This document shows positions 11,440-21,622 of a stretch of DNA of 64,000 nt, in pieces. Positions within the stretch are counted from its first letter, which is position 1; the number at the start of each line of letters is the position of its first letter. Location of the stretch: NCBI GenBank assembly GCA_009763385.1, contig CM019822.1, positions 12,572,700-12,636,699 on the forward strand, read 5' to 3'. This DNA comes from Coix lacryma-jobi var. lacryma-jobi (taxonomy: Eukaryota > Streptophyta > Magnoliopsida > Poales > Poaceae). Below the pieces are notes generated by a model. The model did not search any database and was not told the origin of the DNA. It was given only the letters and a program-made list of their open reading frames with translations. The position numbers and the translations under genes are program-made.

Positions 11440-13221
11440 TGAAAGGTCCTAAATGGCTAGAGGGGGGGTGAATAGCCTAATAAAAATTTCTACAAAACAC
11501 TTAGAGAGACTTGTTAGACAATTACAAAGCGAAGCCTTTTGCACTAGCTCTACTAAGTGATGCAAGCCACCTAACAAAACAATTCTAGTATGGTATGGTC
11601 TCTAAGGCACACAAAATCTATGTCACTACTCTCTATTCTAGTGAGCTAGCAAGAGCTAAATATAATGAACTGGAGAGCTAACACTAGCAAGATAAACTAC
11701 CACTACACAAGAAGAAAAGAATGTAATTCAAGAGGTAGAGAGATATACCAACATCGGCAAGAGGTGATCAATCACAATATGAATACCAAGAAACTCCGGG
11801 AGATGTCCAAAGAGGCAAGAGACACAATGATTTTCTCCCGAGGTTCACGTGCTTGCCGGCACGCTACTCCCCGTTGTGTCGACCAACCACTTGGTGGTTC
11901 GGTGGCTAATAGGTGTTCACAAACCTAGCTCAACACTTGAGCGCCACAAGAACCGACCCACAAATGGAGGTAACTCAATGACACGCGCAATTTACTAGAG
12001 TTACCTTTTGGCTCTTCGCCGGGGAAGGCACAATACCCCTCACAAGTCACCGGGAGATGGCCACGAACAATCACCAACTCGTGCCGATGCTCCTCCGCTG
12101 CTCCAAGCCGTCTAGGTGGCGGCAACCACCAAGAGTAAAGAGAATACCGCAGCAACAACGATCCCCAAGTGCCACTAGATGCAAACACACAAGCAAATGC
12201 ACTTGGAATCACTCAATCTCACTTTGATTCGCGCTATCAAGCAAGGAGATGAGTGGGAGGGAGTATGTTTAGCTCAAAGGGATGTCCAAGATGTTAGAGT
12301 GCCAAGGGAGACCTCCCAAAGCCGGCCAACTCATATTTATATACCCCCTCAATCAAATATAGCCGTTACCCCTTCACTGGGCAGTTTTCGTACTGACCGG
12401 ACGCATCCGGTCAATATTCCAGTAGCGTCCGGTCGATGGTTTAAGTAGTGACCGGACTCTAGTTCACTAGCGTCCGGTCAGATTTTCACTCAGCGTCCGG
12501 TCAAACACAGAGAGGTTCCAGAGAGGTTTTTCATCGACCGGACGCGTCCGGTCACCATTGACCGGACTCACTCAGCGTCCGATCACTCTATTTGAACCGA
12601 TGCCTCTCGTGAACAGTGGAACAGGCGAGTCCGGTCGTTTGTTTCAGCAGAGTCCGGTCAGTGTTTCACTAGTGACCGGACGCACGTCAATAGCGTCCGG
12701 TCGCTATTCCAGCATCCGGTCAAGCCTGAAATACACGTTTTCAACTCCGGTTTCTTCTCCTTTGCAAATGTGCCAACACCACCAAGTGTACATCACCTTG
12801 TGCAAGTGTGTTAGCATTTTCCAAACATTCTTCAAAGGATTTGAGGTTAGCACACTAGGTCCTAATGCATATGCATGTATGAATTCACCTAGTGGCACTT
12901 GATAACCGCAATCACCGAGATAGTCCCCTCTTAATAGTACGGCTATCGATCCTAAACACACTCACACCCTCTATGGTGTCTTGAGTGTCAAAACAAAATC
13001 CCTATTTATACCTTTGCCTTTATCTCCATAGGGTTTTGTTTTTCTCTTCTTCTCTTTCCAAATGTGGAACACTTGATCCATCTTTTGGTCATCATCATCA
13101 ACACCATGGTCATCATCTAGCTCTCACACTTGATATGTACCAACCTAGCTAATGAACACTTCATGACAAAGGTTAGTACCCAAGGTGGCATCAATTAACC
13201 AAAACCAAACAAGGACTTTCA
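11440..13221 (-). repeat. 5' LTR of Sirevirus B (right copy)
   Basis: This copy has the same length as the left LTR and is nearly identical, shifted by 8063 bp. Of about four differences seen by eye, three have T here and C in the left copy, within or next to the palindrome cluster (12395-12722). As the upstream LTR of a minus-strand element it would drive transcription leftwards into gag. Confidence 0.95.
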
Positions 13222-13339
13222 CCTGGGACAGCGACGAGCGAAGACTTGCGGGGCATGGTGTTGCCTGGGTCGAGGACCTAGGGACACGTGTCGGTGGATG
13301 GGGTGCACGGGCGGTGCATCCCCTCTACAGCTCCGGTTT

Positions 13340-13608
13340 GGTGGTTGAGCCACAGAAAAACCACCGCGTGGACGGTTTCCAGGTTTGGGCCTCAAAACCT
13401 GGGTGCTGCGGGTTTGCCGAGTTTGGGCCTCAAAACTCGGGCTGAGGACGGTTTCCAGGTTTGGGCCTCAAAACCTGGGCGCTGGCAGGTTTCCTGGTTT
13501 CGGCCTCAAAACCAGGGGATGGACTTGGAGGTTGGTTTCCCGGTTTGGGCCTCAAAACCGGGGGTTGGCGTGAAAGCCTGGTTTCCCGGTTTCGGCCACA
13601 AAACCGGG
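13340..13608 (+). repeat. Tandem hairpin array with covarying stems in the Sirevirus A LTR
   Basis: Six 24-nt units each consist of an 8-nt arm, an 8-nt loop and a fully complementary 8-nt arm, at 13379-13402, 13417-13440, 13455-13478, 13493-13516, 13539-13562 and 13585-13608. The left arms are CCAGGTTT, CCGAGTTT, CCAGGTTT, CCTGGTTT, CCCGGTTT and CCCGGTTT; each right arm is the exact complement. The loops are GGGCCTCA, CGGCCTCA or CGGCCACA, always with a GGCC core. A related hairpin with GGTGGTT/AACCACC arms precedes them at 13340-13365. A homologous array lies in element H. The function is unknown. Confidence 0.9.
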
Positions 13609-14380
13609 GGTGCAGAGCGAGGGCGGCACGTGGCGGCAATCGGGAGGTTGCGTCGAGGCAACGCTACGAGTTGTGCGGGCGTGGCCGTCGGATCACCACC
13701 TACCTTGAGTTGGTCCAGAATAACCCTAGGGTTTAGCTGGTTCGCTCTGTAATTAGAGAGGGGTAGAGTAGGAATTAGAATTAGGATAAGTAGAGGGAGA
13801 CACCCTCCTCCCAATCTATCTCAGTCATTTTGCTCTTTGCTTCTAGGGTTTCCTACTCTCTCATTCCCTGCTGTAGCTAGCTGAGATCCGCAGAGAACCA
13901 TACCTCTGTGTACTGGAGATTTTGAGGAAGTGAGGCCGTAACCTCACCATTGTAGCGTGTGGTAGCCACACGGTTGCAGATCGATGACTTGATTCGCGTT
14001 TTGGTTCGTGTTCTTCGAGTTCTTCGTTTCCTCGCGTTTTTCCCGTCACTCGATCTCCCTCTCTAGTGCGTCTTTACGAAATCCGTTTGAATCAACTTGT
14101 TCTTTATAGTGAGGAGGTCATTTCGACCAAAGGAATTCATCTAACTCCTCACGAACAAGTAGATCGAGTTGATTTCGTTTTCGTGGCGCTTTTTCGGTTC
14201 ATACACCTTCCCCTTTGATTTCCCGTTGATTGAGTCGATTTGAGCAGATGATTTCTTGGGGATAGTCTCCTAACTACCTCGTGATCATCCTCTCCAAGTT
14301 TGGGATCAAGGTATTTTGGTTTGAATCGATTTGGAGAAGATTTGAGTTTTGGGCGACCAAAATCGCCCTTTCTGGACAGC

Positions 14381-14643
14381 CGCGGACAGTCCGCGGTTTG
14401 ACCGGCGGACAGTCCGGGCGTCAGGGATCAGCCGGGTCAGTGGCTGTGTTCTTCGGCTATTTTGTTTTTGGTTGACCGGCGGACAGTCCGCGGTACAAAC
14501 TCGCGGACAGTCCGGGAGTCGAGCACGGGACTTCAGCCGCTTTGCTGTTTTGTCCATTTGGCCGGCGGACAGTCCGCCACCTGCTCGCGGACAGTCCTCG
14601 GTTGAGCCGGACAGTCCGGGACCGTACCGGCGGACAGTCCGGG
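14381..14643 (+). repeat. Cluster of CGGACAGTCCG palindromes in the Sirevirus A LTR
   Basis: About seven dispersed copies of a palindrome with core GCGGACAGTCCG occur within 270 bp, for example at 14381-14395 and at the end near 14630-14643. Spacing is irregular. Clusters of CGGAC/GTCCG palindromes in the upstream part of LTRs are known from maize Sireviruses, so this supports the family call. It is not a CRISPR array: the spacers are irregular and the setting is a plant LTR. Confidence 0.8.
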
Positions 14644-15057
14644 ATCCTGCTGAAGCTTGCTTCTTAGTGCATTTGCTCTCCTGGCTTTCTCGTATGGTTT
14701 TCGGACTTCTCGTTTGGCCCTAGAGTTGACCAAGATATCTCTCTAGGTATCTTTGCTACTTGTTAGCATTGGTATTTGGGGATTTCTCGACGTAACCGTC
14801 CATCTACGTTCGGGACTTGGTTTTTGGGGGACAAACTTGTGCCGGTGCTTTTGGCGTTTGGTTCGCTATCGCTTTGTGGTGCTCCGCTGTGATCCTAGGG
14901 ATCATCCACCCTCTTCCAAGGGTCGTGAGCATCACGATTTTGATCGAAGCTTTCGGAGGTTGATTTTGGGACATTTGGCCAAAGTTTCGAGAGAAATTTT
15001 TGTTGGCTCCCATTCACCCCCCTTTGGTCGCCTTGCTATTGCATTCTCGGTCCTTCA

Positions 15058-15365
15058 ATATGATCTACCGTGGCTTGTGAGCTTCTATTTATTGTCATAT
15101 TGAACTGTAAGTGAGATTGACATATTTGTATATTGTTTAACTATGAATTTATCGATTCATATCACTATGATTCTATAATTTGATCTCTTTTACTTAGACC
15201 CGATGGATACCCGATACCCGCCGGGTACCTGCCGGGCATGGGTACGGGTACGAATTCTTACCTGCGGGCATGCTCACGGGCGGGTAAAACTTGGGGTCGC
15301 GGGTATGATCGCGGGCGGACAAATGCTCTACCTGCACCTTACTCGACCCGTTGCCATCCTTACAC
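15058..15365. other. Unassigned flank with GGGTACCCG-rich low-complexity stretch
   Basis: The first 130 bp after element A is AT-rich with no feature I recognise. From about 15197 to 15320 there is a GC-rich stretch with repeated GGGTAC and CCCGCGGGC-like motifs. I cannot assign it to a family. Confidence 0.4.
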
Positions 15366-15905
15366 AGCGTATCTGTCGTACACGATGACGCCGCCGACGC
15401 GCACCAGGCGGAGCAGCTGCTTGTGGTATACTTGACGTAGTTAGGCTTGTCGGCGTCGATGAAGAGCGAAGTGAAACGCGCCGTGGTTGCGCTCGTCGGC
15501 AAGCAGCGCGTCCAGGTGCTCCAGCGGGGCCCTCGCGGAAGTGGACCTTACTCGCGACGCCGCCGCGCTCGATGAAGGGGCGGCCGATGTCGTATTACTC
15601 GCGGCTCACGTGTCGATGGCGATGACCTTCCCGTCACCGGGCAGCGCCAGCGCCGGGGCGAACAGGGAGTAGCCCGTGAACACACTGACTTCGAGGATGT
15701 TGCGTGCGCCGGTGAGCTTGATGAGCATCGGCAGCAGCCGCGCCACGTCTGGAGAGGATTGCATGAAGAAACCCTCGTGCTTGTCGCATGCATACAGTCC
15801 GGATCGCATGGTAGAACCGATCGACGTGTCGATGACGTGTACTGCATGCACGTGATTAGTTAAGGCGATCCACAATGTCATTAGGCTAATGTCAGTAGAA
15901 GGTTT
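15366..15905 (-). pseudogene. Caffeoyl-CoA O-methyltransferase-like gene fragment
   Basis: On the minus strand, split over several frames, are the conserved blocks of the plant CCoAOMT family in the right order: FMQSSPDVARLLPMLIKLTGA, ILEVSVFTGYSLFAPALALP, DGKVIAIDT, then YDIGRPFIERGGV, KVHFREG, LEHLDALL, IDADKPNYVKY and LVRVGGVIVYD. These enzymes use SAM to methylate caffeoyl-CoA or flavonoid catechols in lignin and phenylpropanoid metabolism. The frame is lost just after AIDT and again near the DADKPNY metal/SAM region. The ends of the gene are missing. It may be a captured fragment or a decayed local gene; its product cannot be functional. Confidence 0.75.
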
Positions 15906-16296
15906 CACCTCCCTGTTTTCAAGAGGTGAGGTCCATCATGAAACGATTTGAAACCGAGTCCCTCAATGATTAGTTTTGTTGCACAGTTTCATAAACCATT
16001 TTTTAGTCACTCATGGGCCCCACCATTTGTTCCCCTGCTATTTCTTGGCAATTCTCGATGCATGCTCAGCCCTGCTACGCATGCCATGGCGCGCGCCGGC
16101 GTTAGTCCATCGCGGTGATCTTGTCCTGGTGCACGACGCCTAACAGGCAGCCAACAGAGCCCGCAGTGAAGCACGGTGATGCTACCACAGTTCATGGACT
16201 ACACGATGGAGCCCACCACCTTGCCTTCATGACTCTCCCACGACGTCGATGCACGTCGTCACGCGTACGACCTCGTCGGGCATGTCCGCCGCCGCA
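15906..16296. other. Unassigned sequence left of element D
   Basis: This is mixed-composition sequence with no convincing gene. Its right end (16292-16296) is the CCGCA target duplication of element D, so it was originally contiguous with 30603 onwards. Confidence 0.5.
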
Positions 16297-18171
16297 TGTA
16301 ACACCTGATTTTAAAGGACAAAATCGAATGCAAAACTATATGTATGACTGGTTCAATTTTCATACATATAGTGACATCATCAGTGAATACCAAACACAAT
16401 GTTTTTTACTTAACTCATAACTTTATTACAAAAGAGACACAAAGGTCTTGCATAAGAAATACAATCGTAGACTTATAGCTAAACTCTACTCCACAGGAAG
16501 GTTGACTGGAGGTTCCGTACGCCAAGCACTCCAAAAGACCTTCAGGTAAACTCCATAGCACCTTCAACAGTCTTCTGAGCAGCGGCTACTATTCTGAGGT
16601 GTGTGGGGGGATAGCAAGGGTGAGTCCATGTCAAACTCAACAAGTACAGACGGAAAATAATGATATGCATGGCTTAAACAAGGTACAACTGAAAGGTAAG
16701 ACTGCAGTAGCATTTTAATTATAAAACAAAAACATTTTTATTAAGCAACCTATTACTATCAACTTGGTTAAGAAACCCAACCCTTATTAAAGGTTCAAGT
16801 AGCACTTAAGTGTTTATTTAGCATCATTAAGAACATATATATCATCATGATTATCATCACAACACAAGATTGCCATCTTGTGAGAACACAGGATTGCCAT
16901 CCCGATAAAAACTGAGGTAGCCACCTCAACATAAACACCACCATGATTTAACGATTTATCCATTGGGCTAACTCATGTGAGGGTCCAGGTTGCTCATAAC
17001 CGTGAGCACGGCTGATATATCAGTTTGATCAAACTCTGCGCAGAGGTGTACACTTTCACCCGAAGCCGTGAATCCCATTCGCCCGGGGTAGCTACTCCCC
17101 AAAACACTTCCAAGGTGAGCAGACAGGGTTTCACTATGAGGCCTTTATAAAGGATTATCTAGCGAGCGTTAATCCCTAGGGTTCCTCTGAAGCCCAAGCA
17201 ACCAGAGGACCCCCTAGATCCATGCCACATCTCGGGATCACCCCTCGTGGAACCGCCCGATTAACACATCACTAGAATCCTCTAATTAATTAGCCAAGGC
17301 CATTGCCACGTAGCTCTTGAGGTTGTACTGTCATCCTGGATGGTCGCTCCACGAAAAGGTCCTTAGGGGGAGGAGATACGGATGCCCCCGTCAACACAGG
17401 CAAACTTTAGCATCTGTTCCCCCTTCTTCTGCTCCACCAACCAACGATGCTTACCACATCAATAACTTCTCCATGGCCGCAGCCATAACCAACTTCAGCA
17501 TCACCTTTATTAAGAACCAAGTTTTATAGATCATTAACATGAGTGTGGTAAGGTGAGCAGAGCACTAGCAGACCTATAACCTGTCAACAAACCCCCATGG
17601 GTGATATATGGATATTAGTGGCTAGTTGGTCCTATGGTTCAGTGATTTAGAACACATGCATGAATTATAAATACATTTCATAGGATCAACATGATCAAAG
17701 GGGTGGCTGCACTTGCCTTCCTCAAGCTGGTGCTGCTCACAGTCTTCAAAGTTCACCTCTTGTAGATTCACTTGCAACTCTTCCCCTATACGCGTTAAGC
17801 ATCGACACACGAGCACATATAAGAAAAACATGGACTAAATTAGAAACAGTACACCAATACATGAACATCAGTAAACAAAGGCATAGAAATAATCTACGCG
17901 TCGAGACGATTCCAACGAGTATAAGATCACTAAAAACGGAGCTAAAACGAGAAAGTTATGGCCTAAACAAGAATACGGCTAAATTGCTGAAAACTAGACC
18001 TATTTCCAATTACTTCCGAACTGCGTTTGACCAAACTGTAATTAAACAAAATATAGAGGACCTTTCTGCAAAACTGCCACGGTGGCCGGGTGTTGACCTC
18101 GGTGACCGCCGCATGGCGGCGCGCGGCTGGCCGGGGCTGTGGACCGGTCTCGTGGATCCAGTCCACCGGTC

Positions 18172-19577
18172 TGTTAACACCGAGTTTTCGCACTATGACA
18201 AGTGGACCGGCACTATGAAGATTCGGCGAACGCCGCCGCTTGAAGGATTCGGCAGACAGCGAACGCGGTCGGCTAACTCAATGTATTTGGCAAGGCTGTG
18301 AAAGCAACTAGTTAACGGTGAGCAGATTCGGCAACGTGACGCTGCGGTCGGCTACCTCAAGCCAAGTCGGTTTGCGTTAGAAGATGACAAATACGGCATG
18401 TCAAGAAGACTTAGCGATGGGGATCTCATCATTTTAGTGCATGCCGGTTATTAAAGGAAGCTTGGAGCAAAAGGCATCATGATTTTGATAGTTTCCTAAT
18501 TTTATCATTGTAATCGTATCCTTCTAGGACTCAGAGAACACCAGGGTATAAATATAAACCCTGAGACTATTGTAAAAACGTTCACAATCAATACAACCAA
18601 CCCGGCCCCGTGCCGTCTTCGAGTCCAAGTAGTGTCGTCGTGTTCTTCGAGAGGGGCCATCGATCCGTCGACCTCCGTAAGTTCCGGCAACCTTGTTATC
18701 ATGTCTAGTATCGTGCGGCGGATTTAGATATGGTGCAAGTAGTCTCGTACGTTAAGCTTAGTATCGTGCGGTAGATTTAAGCTTATGATGGGAGGTTTTT
18801 GCTTATGCCTTGTATCGTGCGGCGGATTGAGTCATGAGTAAAAATAGTTATCGGCTCTGTTAGATTTGGCAATCTGATGGATTCATTAAGTTACCCTGTG
18901 TTATGTGTTTTGTTATGTTTATTTCATCATAACACTTTTGCCCAATCCAGATACCGTCCGGTTCGGCTTCATCTTTATAGATCTGCTCTGTTCTTTCACG
19001 TTTATTATTGAAAAAGTCTTTTATGTAGTGGATCTATTGTTCGTAATAGCCGATTGGATCATATCTGGATTGTCACGTGGAGAGGGTCTATGCATGTTAA
19101 GTATGTTTGATCTATGATAAGGCTAGGTGTCGTGCGGCAGGCGCAGGCTTTAGATTAGCTTAGTCATGCTTAGTTTGTATGTTCAATCCTCATGGATCCC
19201 AACTCGGTTGTACAATCGAGATTGGTTAAGTTCTAACTTATATTTAATACATCATGCAAGTGCGATTCTCATGCAAACGTGTTCGGCAACCTGTTTTTCA
19301 CGTGACTCTGTTCATATTGCCGAATAATCTTTAAACCTGTTGACAGATAGCTTTCATAGCTATATGTCATCGTAAGTGGCTTCAGGGCCGTATATTTTGG
19401 AACTGTCTGGTCATACCCGACATGTTCCAGTTTTGTATTTAACAGTTTATCTCCCTTGTTAGTTGCAGGGCAAACTGACTGGCACGCACCGGACTTCTGA
19501 GCACCCGGGCCACGTTTGAAGCCAGCTCCTCCGGCTTGCTGTGTGATTGGCACAGTGCGCCACTTTTGGTGCCAACA
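18172..19577 (+). repeat. 5' LTR of element E
   Basis: It starts TGTTAACACCGAG and ends TGGTGCCAACA. A TATA box (TATAAATA) lies at about 18546-18553, followed by a likely transcription start region. It contains several TATCGTGCGGCGGATT-like short repeats around 18708-18830. Confidence 0.95.
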
Positions 19578-19584
19578 CACTTTT

Positions 19585-19602
19585 TGGCACGCCCGGTGGG
19601 AC
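19585..19602 (+). promoter_or_regulatory. Primer binding site of element E
   Basis: TGGCACGCCCGGTGGGACC lies seven bases after the LTR end. It is the usual place and has the TGGC start of a tRNA primer site. I do not assign the tRNA with confidence. Confidence 0.7.
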
Positions 19603-19621
19603 CCCCTTTTTTCCTGCAGCG

Positions 19622-21622
19622 ATGGTCGAAGTCACTGAAGCCGAGGCCAGCAACAAGGCAGAGCTCGTGCAGGTGCAGCTCACTGAACTACCCGACGAGT
19701 ACAGAGAGCAGGTGGATGATGCTTGTGCCGAATTCCAGGCCAAGTGCCTAGAAGCCTTTTCCAAGAACAAAAGCGGAAAGGTTCGCCGTTTGCACGATCT
19801 GCCGAAGCCCGTCCAGCTCAACCCGAATGATCCCGGGGAAGCAGAGGCAGTGTTGAAAATGTCTCATATGATCAACGAAGCTGTCTCTGGTGCCATCGGT
19901 CGCATGCATGGGGCGTTTCTCAACACTTTCCGCACCATCATGATCGCCCAATTCGGCCCCAAGGCCGATGAACTTATGGAGGCCGAGTTTGGCCCTATAG
20001 CAGGACCACATCTTTTCAATCTGCCGAATCACCTCAAGGGGGCAGGAGCTGCCGGTGAGGAGACCCCGCCTAAGGCTCAATCAAGCGGGATGACCATTCA
20101 GGGGAAGCAGACGCCAGAAGGCCAGTTGCCGACAATGGGGCAGCTCACGTTCGGCACTAAGGGTCAGCCGCCAGAGTCAACACGCAAGATCTCCCCGCAA
20201 ACCTATAGGCTCATAAAGGACTACTACGGAAACGGGTACCATGAGATGCTTGAGCCTCACAATATAGAGGGCGCCCCGCATCCAGGATATGGGAAGCCGA
20301 CGGTCGAGAAAACCGCCGACTCTAATGTCGATGTCATGCTAGAGAAGATGGCGGATATGATGCAGCGCACTTTCGGCCTGAAGCCTAAGGGCACGTATGC
20401 TTACAGGTCTCCGTTCCCCGAATGGTTCCACCGTGTGGCTCTGCCTCCCAGAGTCAAAGTGCCGACGGACCTGTCCAAGTTCTCCAGCTTAGACGACACC
20501 AGTACGGTGGAGCACGTCAGTCGTTATCTGCTCCAGCTTGGGGAGGCCAATACCGAAGACGCCTTCAGGGTTCGGTACTTCCCGTCGTCACTCACTGGAC
20601 CGGCATTCGCATGGTTCACGTCACTACCGCCGGGCTCTATTCTCTCTTGGGCGGACTTGGAACAAAAATTCCATACACACTTCTACACGGGCACCAAGGA
20701 GAAGAAACTAGTGGACATCATGTACGTACGCCAGAAACCAAATGAGACACCGCAGGACTACCTGCGCAGGTTCAGGGAGGTCAAAAGCCAGTGCTTCGGC
20801 ATGCACCTGCCGGACGATCAGCTTCCACCATTGGCTGTGGCAGGCATGCTCCCGAGCATCAGGGACAAGCTGTTCGGTCAGGAGTTTGAAGACTTGGGTC
20901 ATCTCTCCCGCCGGCTGAATGAGATGACTATCCAAGCGCAAGGCTTCCGGAGGGAAGGGCGTTTCCAGAAGGACAATGTCGCGGCACAGATGTATCAGGC
21001 TTTCCTGGACGAAGCCGATGACTATACCGACGCGGAAGATGAGGTGGCCGCTGCAGAGTTCAACTGGGACAAGGAGCCGACCCAAGCCAACAAGCAATGG
21101 CTGCGCCAGCAGAAGGGGGCATACGACTTCGACGTCACCAAAGCTGACAAGCTCTTCGAGTTCCTGGTTGCCGAAGGGAGAGTCAGGCTACCCCCGGATC
21201 ACCCGATGCTGCGTCCCGGAGGAGTCAAGGACAAGAAGTACTGCGGTTTTCATAACACTAACACTCATTCTATTAATGATTGCCGTGTGTTCAGGACAAG
21301 AATCCAGAAAGCCATCCAGGACGGCCACATCAAGTTCAATGGCAAGATGAAGATCGATGCAAACCCCTTCTCCCAGAACGCCGTGTTCTTCTTAGTGAAC
21401 ATGGTAACCCCAGTGGATCCCAGAGGCAAAGGCAAAGTCAAAGTCCTCACCTCCGATAACGCACGCGAATCTGGCGCAGTGGATCCCGATCGGCAAATCA
21501 CTGGCGATGAGCTCCGGCAACGCGCCCAAGCCACGAATAGCCGATACGAGCACGGAGAGTCATCTTCCAGGCGCAGGCCTACCCACAGAGATCTCCTTAA
21601 CAAATGGTGCCGGCAAAAATGA
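19622..21622 (+). CDS. gag: Element E Gag
   Basis: This is a frame of 666 residues from the ATG at 19622 (MVEVTEAEASNK); the frame is open further upstream into the LTR, but this is the first ATG past the primer site. It carries the gypsy Gag core (RYLLQLGEANTEDAFRVRYF, LTGPAFAWFTSLPPGSI, WADLEQKFHTHFYTG, ETPQDYLRRFREVK) and a Tat-type zinc-binding motif near the C-terminus (YCGFHNTNTHSINDCRVF). It builds the particle. It ends at TGA 21620-21622, directly after a run of five A, where the next frame continues similar charged sequence. This suggests either a 1-nt expansion or a programmed +1 shift. Confidence 0.93.
   Translation: MVEVTEAEASNKAELVQVQLTELPDEYREQVDDACAEFQAKCLEAFSKNKSGKVRRLHDLPKPVQLNPNDPGEAEAVLKMSHMINEAVSGAIGRMHGAFLNTFRTIMIAQFGPKADELMEAEFGPIAGPHLFNLPNHLKGAGAAGEETPPKAQSSGMTIQGKQTPEGQLPTMGQLTFGTKGQPPESTRKISPQTYRLIKDYYGNGYHEMLEPHNIEGAPHPGYGKPTVEKTADSNVDVMLEKMADMMQRTFGLKPKGTYAYRSPFPEWFHRVALPPRVKVPTDLSKFSSLDDTSTVEHVSRYLLQLGEANTEDAFRVRYFPSSLTGPAFAWFTSLPPGSILSWADLEQKFHTHFYTGTKEKKLVDIMYVRQKPNETPQDYLRRFREVKSQCFGMHLPDDQLPPLAVAGMLPSIRDKLFGQEFEDLGHLSRRLNEMTIQAQGFRREGRFQKDNVAAQMYQAFLDEADDYTDAEDEVAAAEFNWDKEPTQANKQWLRQQKGAYDFDVTKADKLFEFLVAEGRVRLPPDHPMLRPGGVKDKKYCGFHNTNTHSINDCRVFRTRIQKAIQDGHIKFNGKMKIDANPFSQNAVFFLVNMVTPVDPRGKGKVKVLTSDNARESGAVDPDRQITGDELRQRAQATNSRYEHGESSSRRRPTHRDLLNKWCRQK

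Larger units (their letters stand above)
3377..13221 (-). mobile_element. Full-length Sirevirus B (Ty1/copia), recent insertion
   Basis: This is a complete 9845-bp element in minus orientation. It is bounded by TG...CA LTRs of 1782 bp each and by a perfect 5-bp target duplication CCTGG (3372-3376 and 13222-13226). Internal order from its 5' end is LTR, tRNA-Met-type primer site, gag, protease-integrase-RT-RNase H, repeated polypurine tracts, LTR. The two LTRs differ at only about four positions by eye (for example 3504 A versus 11567 C), so insertion was recent. The pol frame nonetheless carries two stops. It sits inside the 3' LTR of element A. Confidence 0.97.
1..15057 (+). mobile_element. 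Sirevirus A (Ty1/copia), 3' portion, split by element B
   Basis: This is the 3' part of a Ty1/copia retrotransposon. It runs from within the reverse transcriptase region, through a long non-coding 3' segment with repeated polypurine tracts, into a 3' LTR. The repeated AAGGGGGAG tracts and palindrome clusters in the LTR are hallmarks of Sireviruses. The LTR starts with TG at 3140, just after the last polypurine tract, and ends with CA at 15057; element B is inserted in it at 3376/13222. The 5' half lies left of the window, so the target duplication and LTR divergence cannot be checked. The coding part is broken. Confidence 0.9.
3140..15057 (+). repeat. 3' LTR of Sirevirus A, split in two (3140-3376 and 13222-15057)
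   Basis: The LTR begins TGCGGATAC directly after a polypurine tract and ends TCGGTCCTTCA at 15057. Without element B and one copy of its CCTGG target duplication it is about 2.07 kb. The minus-strand LTR of element H (59371-61033) ends with the same sequence and shares long stretches with it. For example, both have a stretch near 13920 (H: near 60470) with GATTTTGAGGAA followed by GAGGCCGTAACCTC. It holds a hairpin array (13340-13608) and a palindrome cluster (14381-14643). Confidence 0.85.

Noticed and set aside
13185..13814. Open frames of 60-154 codons over the hairpin array with WASKPG-like repeats
   Set aside because: The peptide repeats simply reflect translation of the hairpin units in all frames; frames are not conserved between A and H.
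17861..18301. A 146-codon frame crossing the D/E junction
   Set aside because: It spans the insertion point of element E at 18172, so it did not exist before that insertion.
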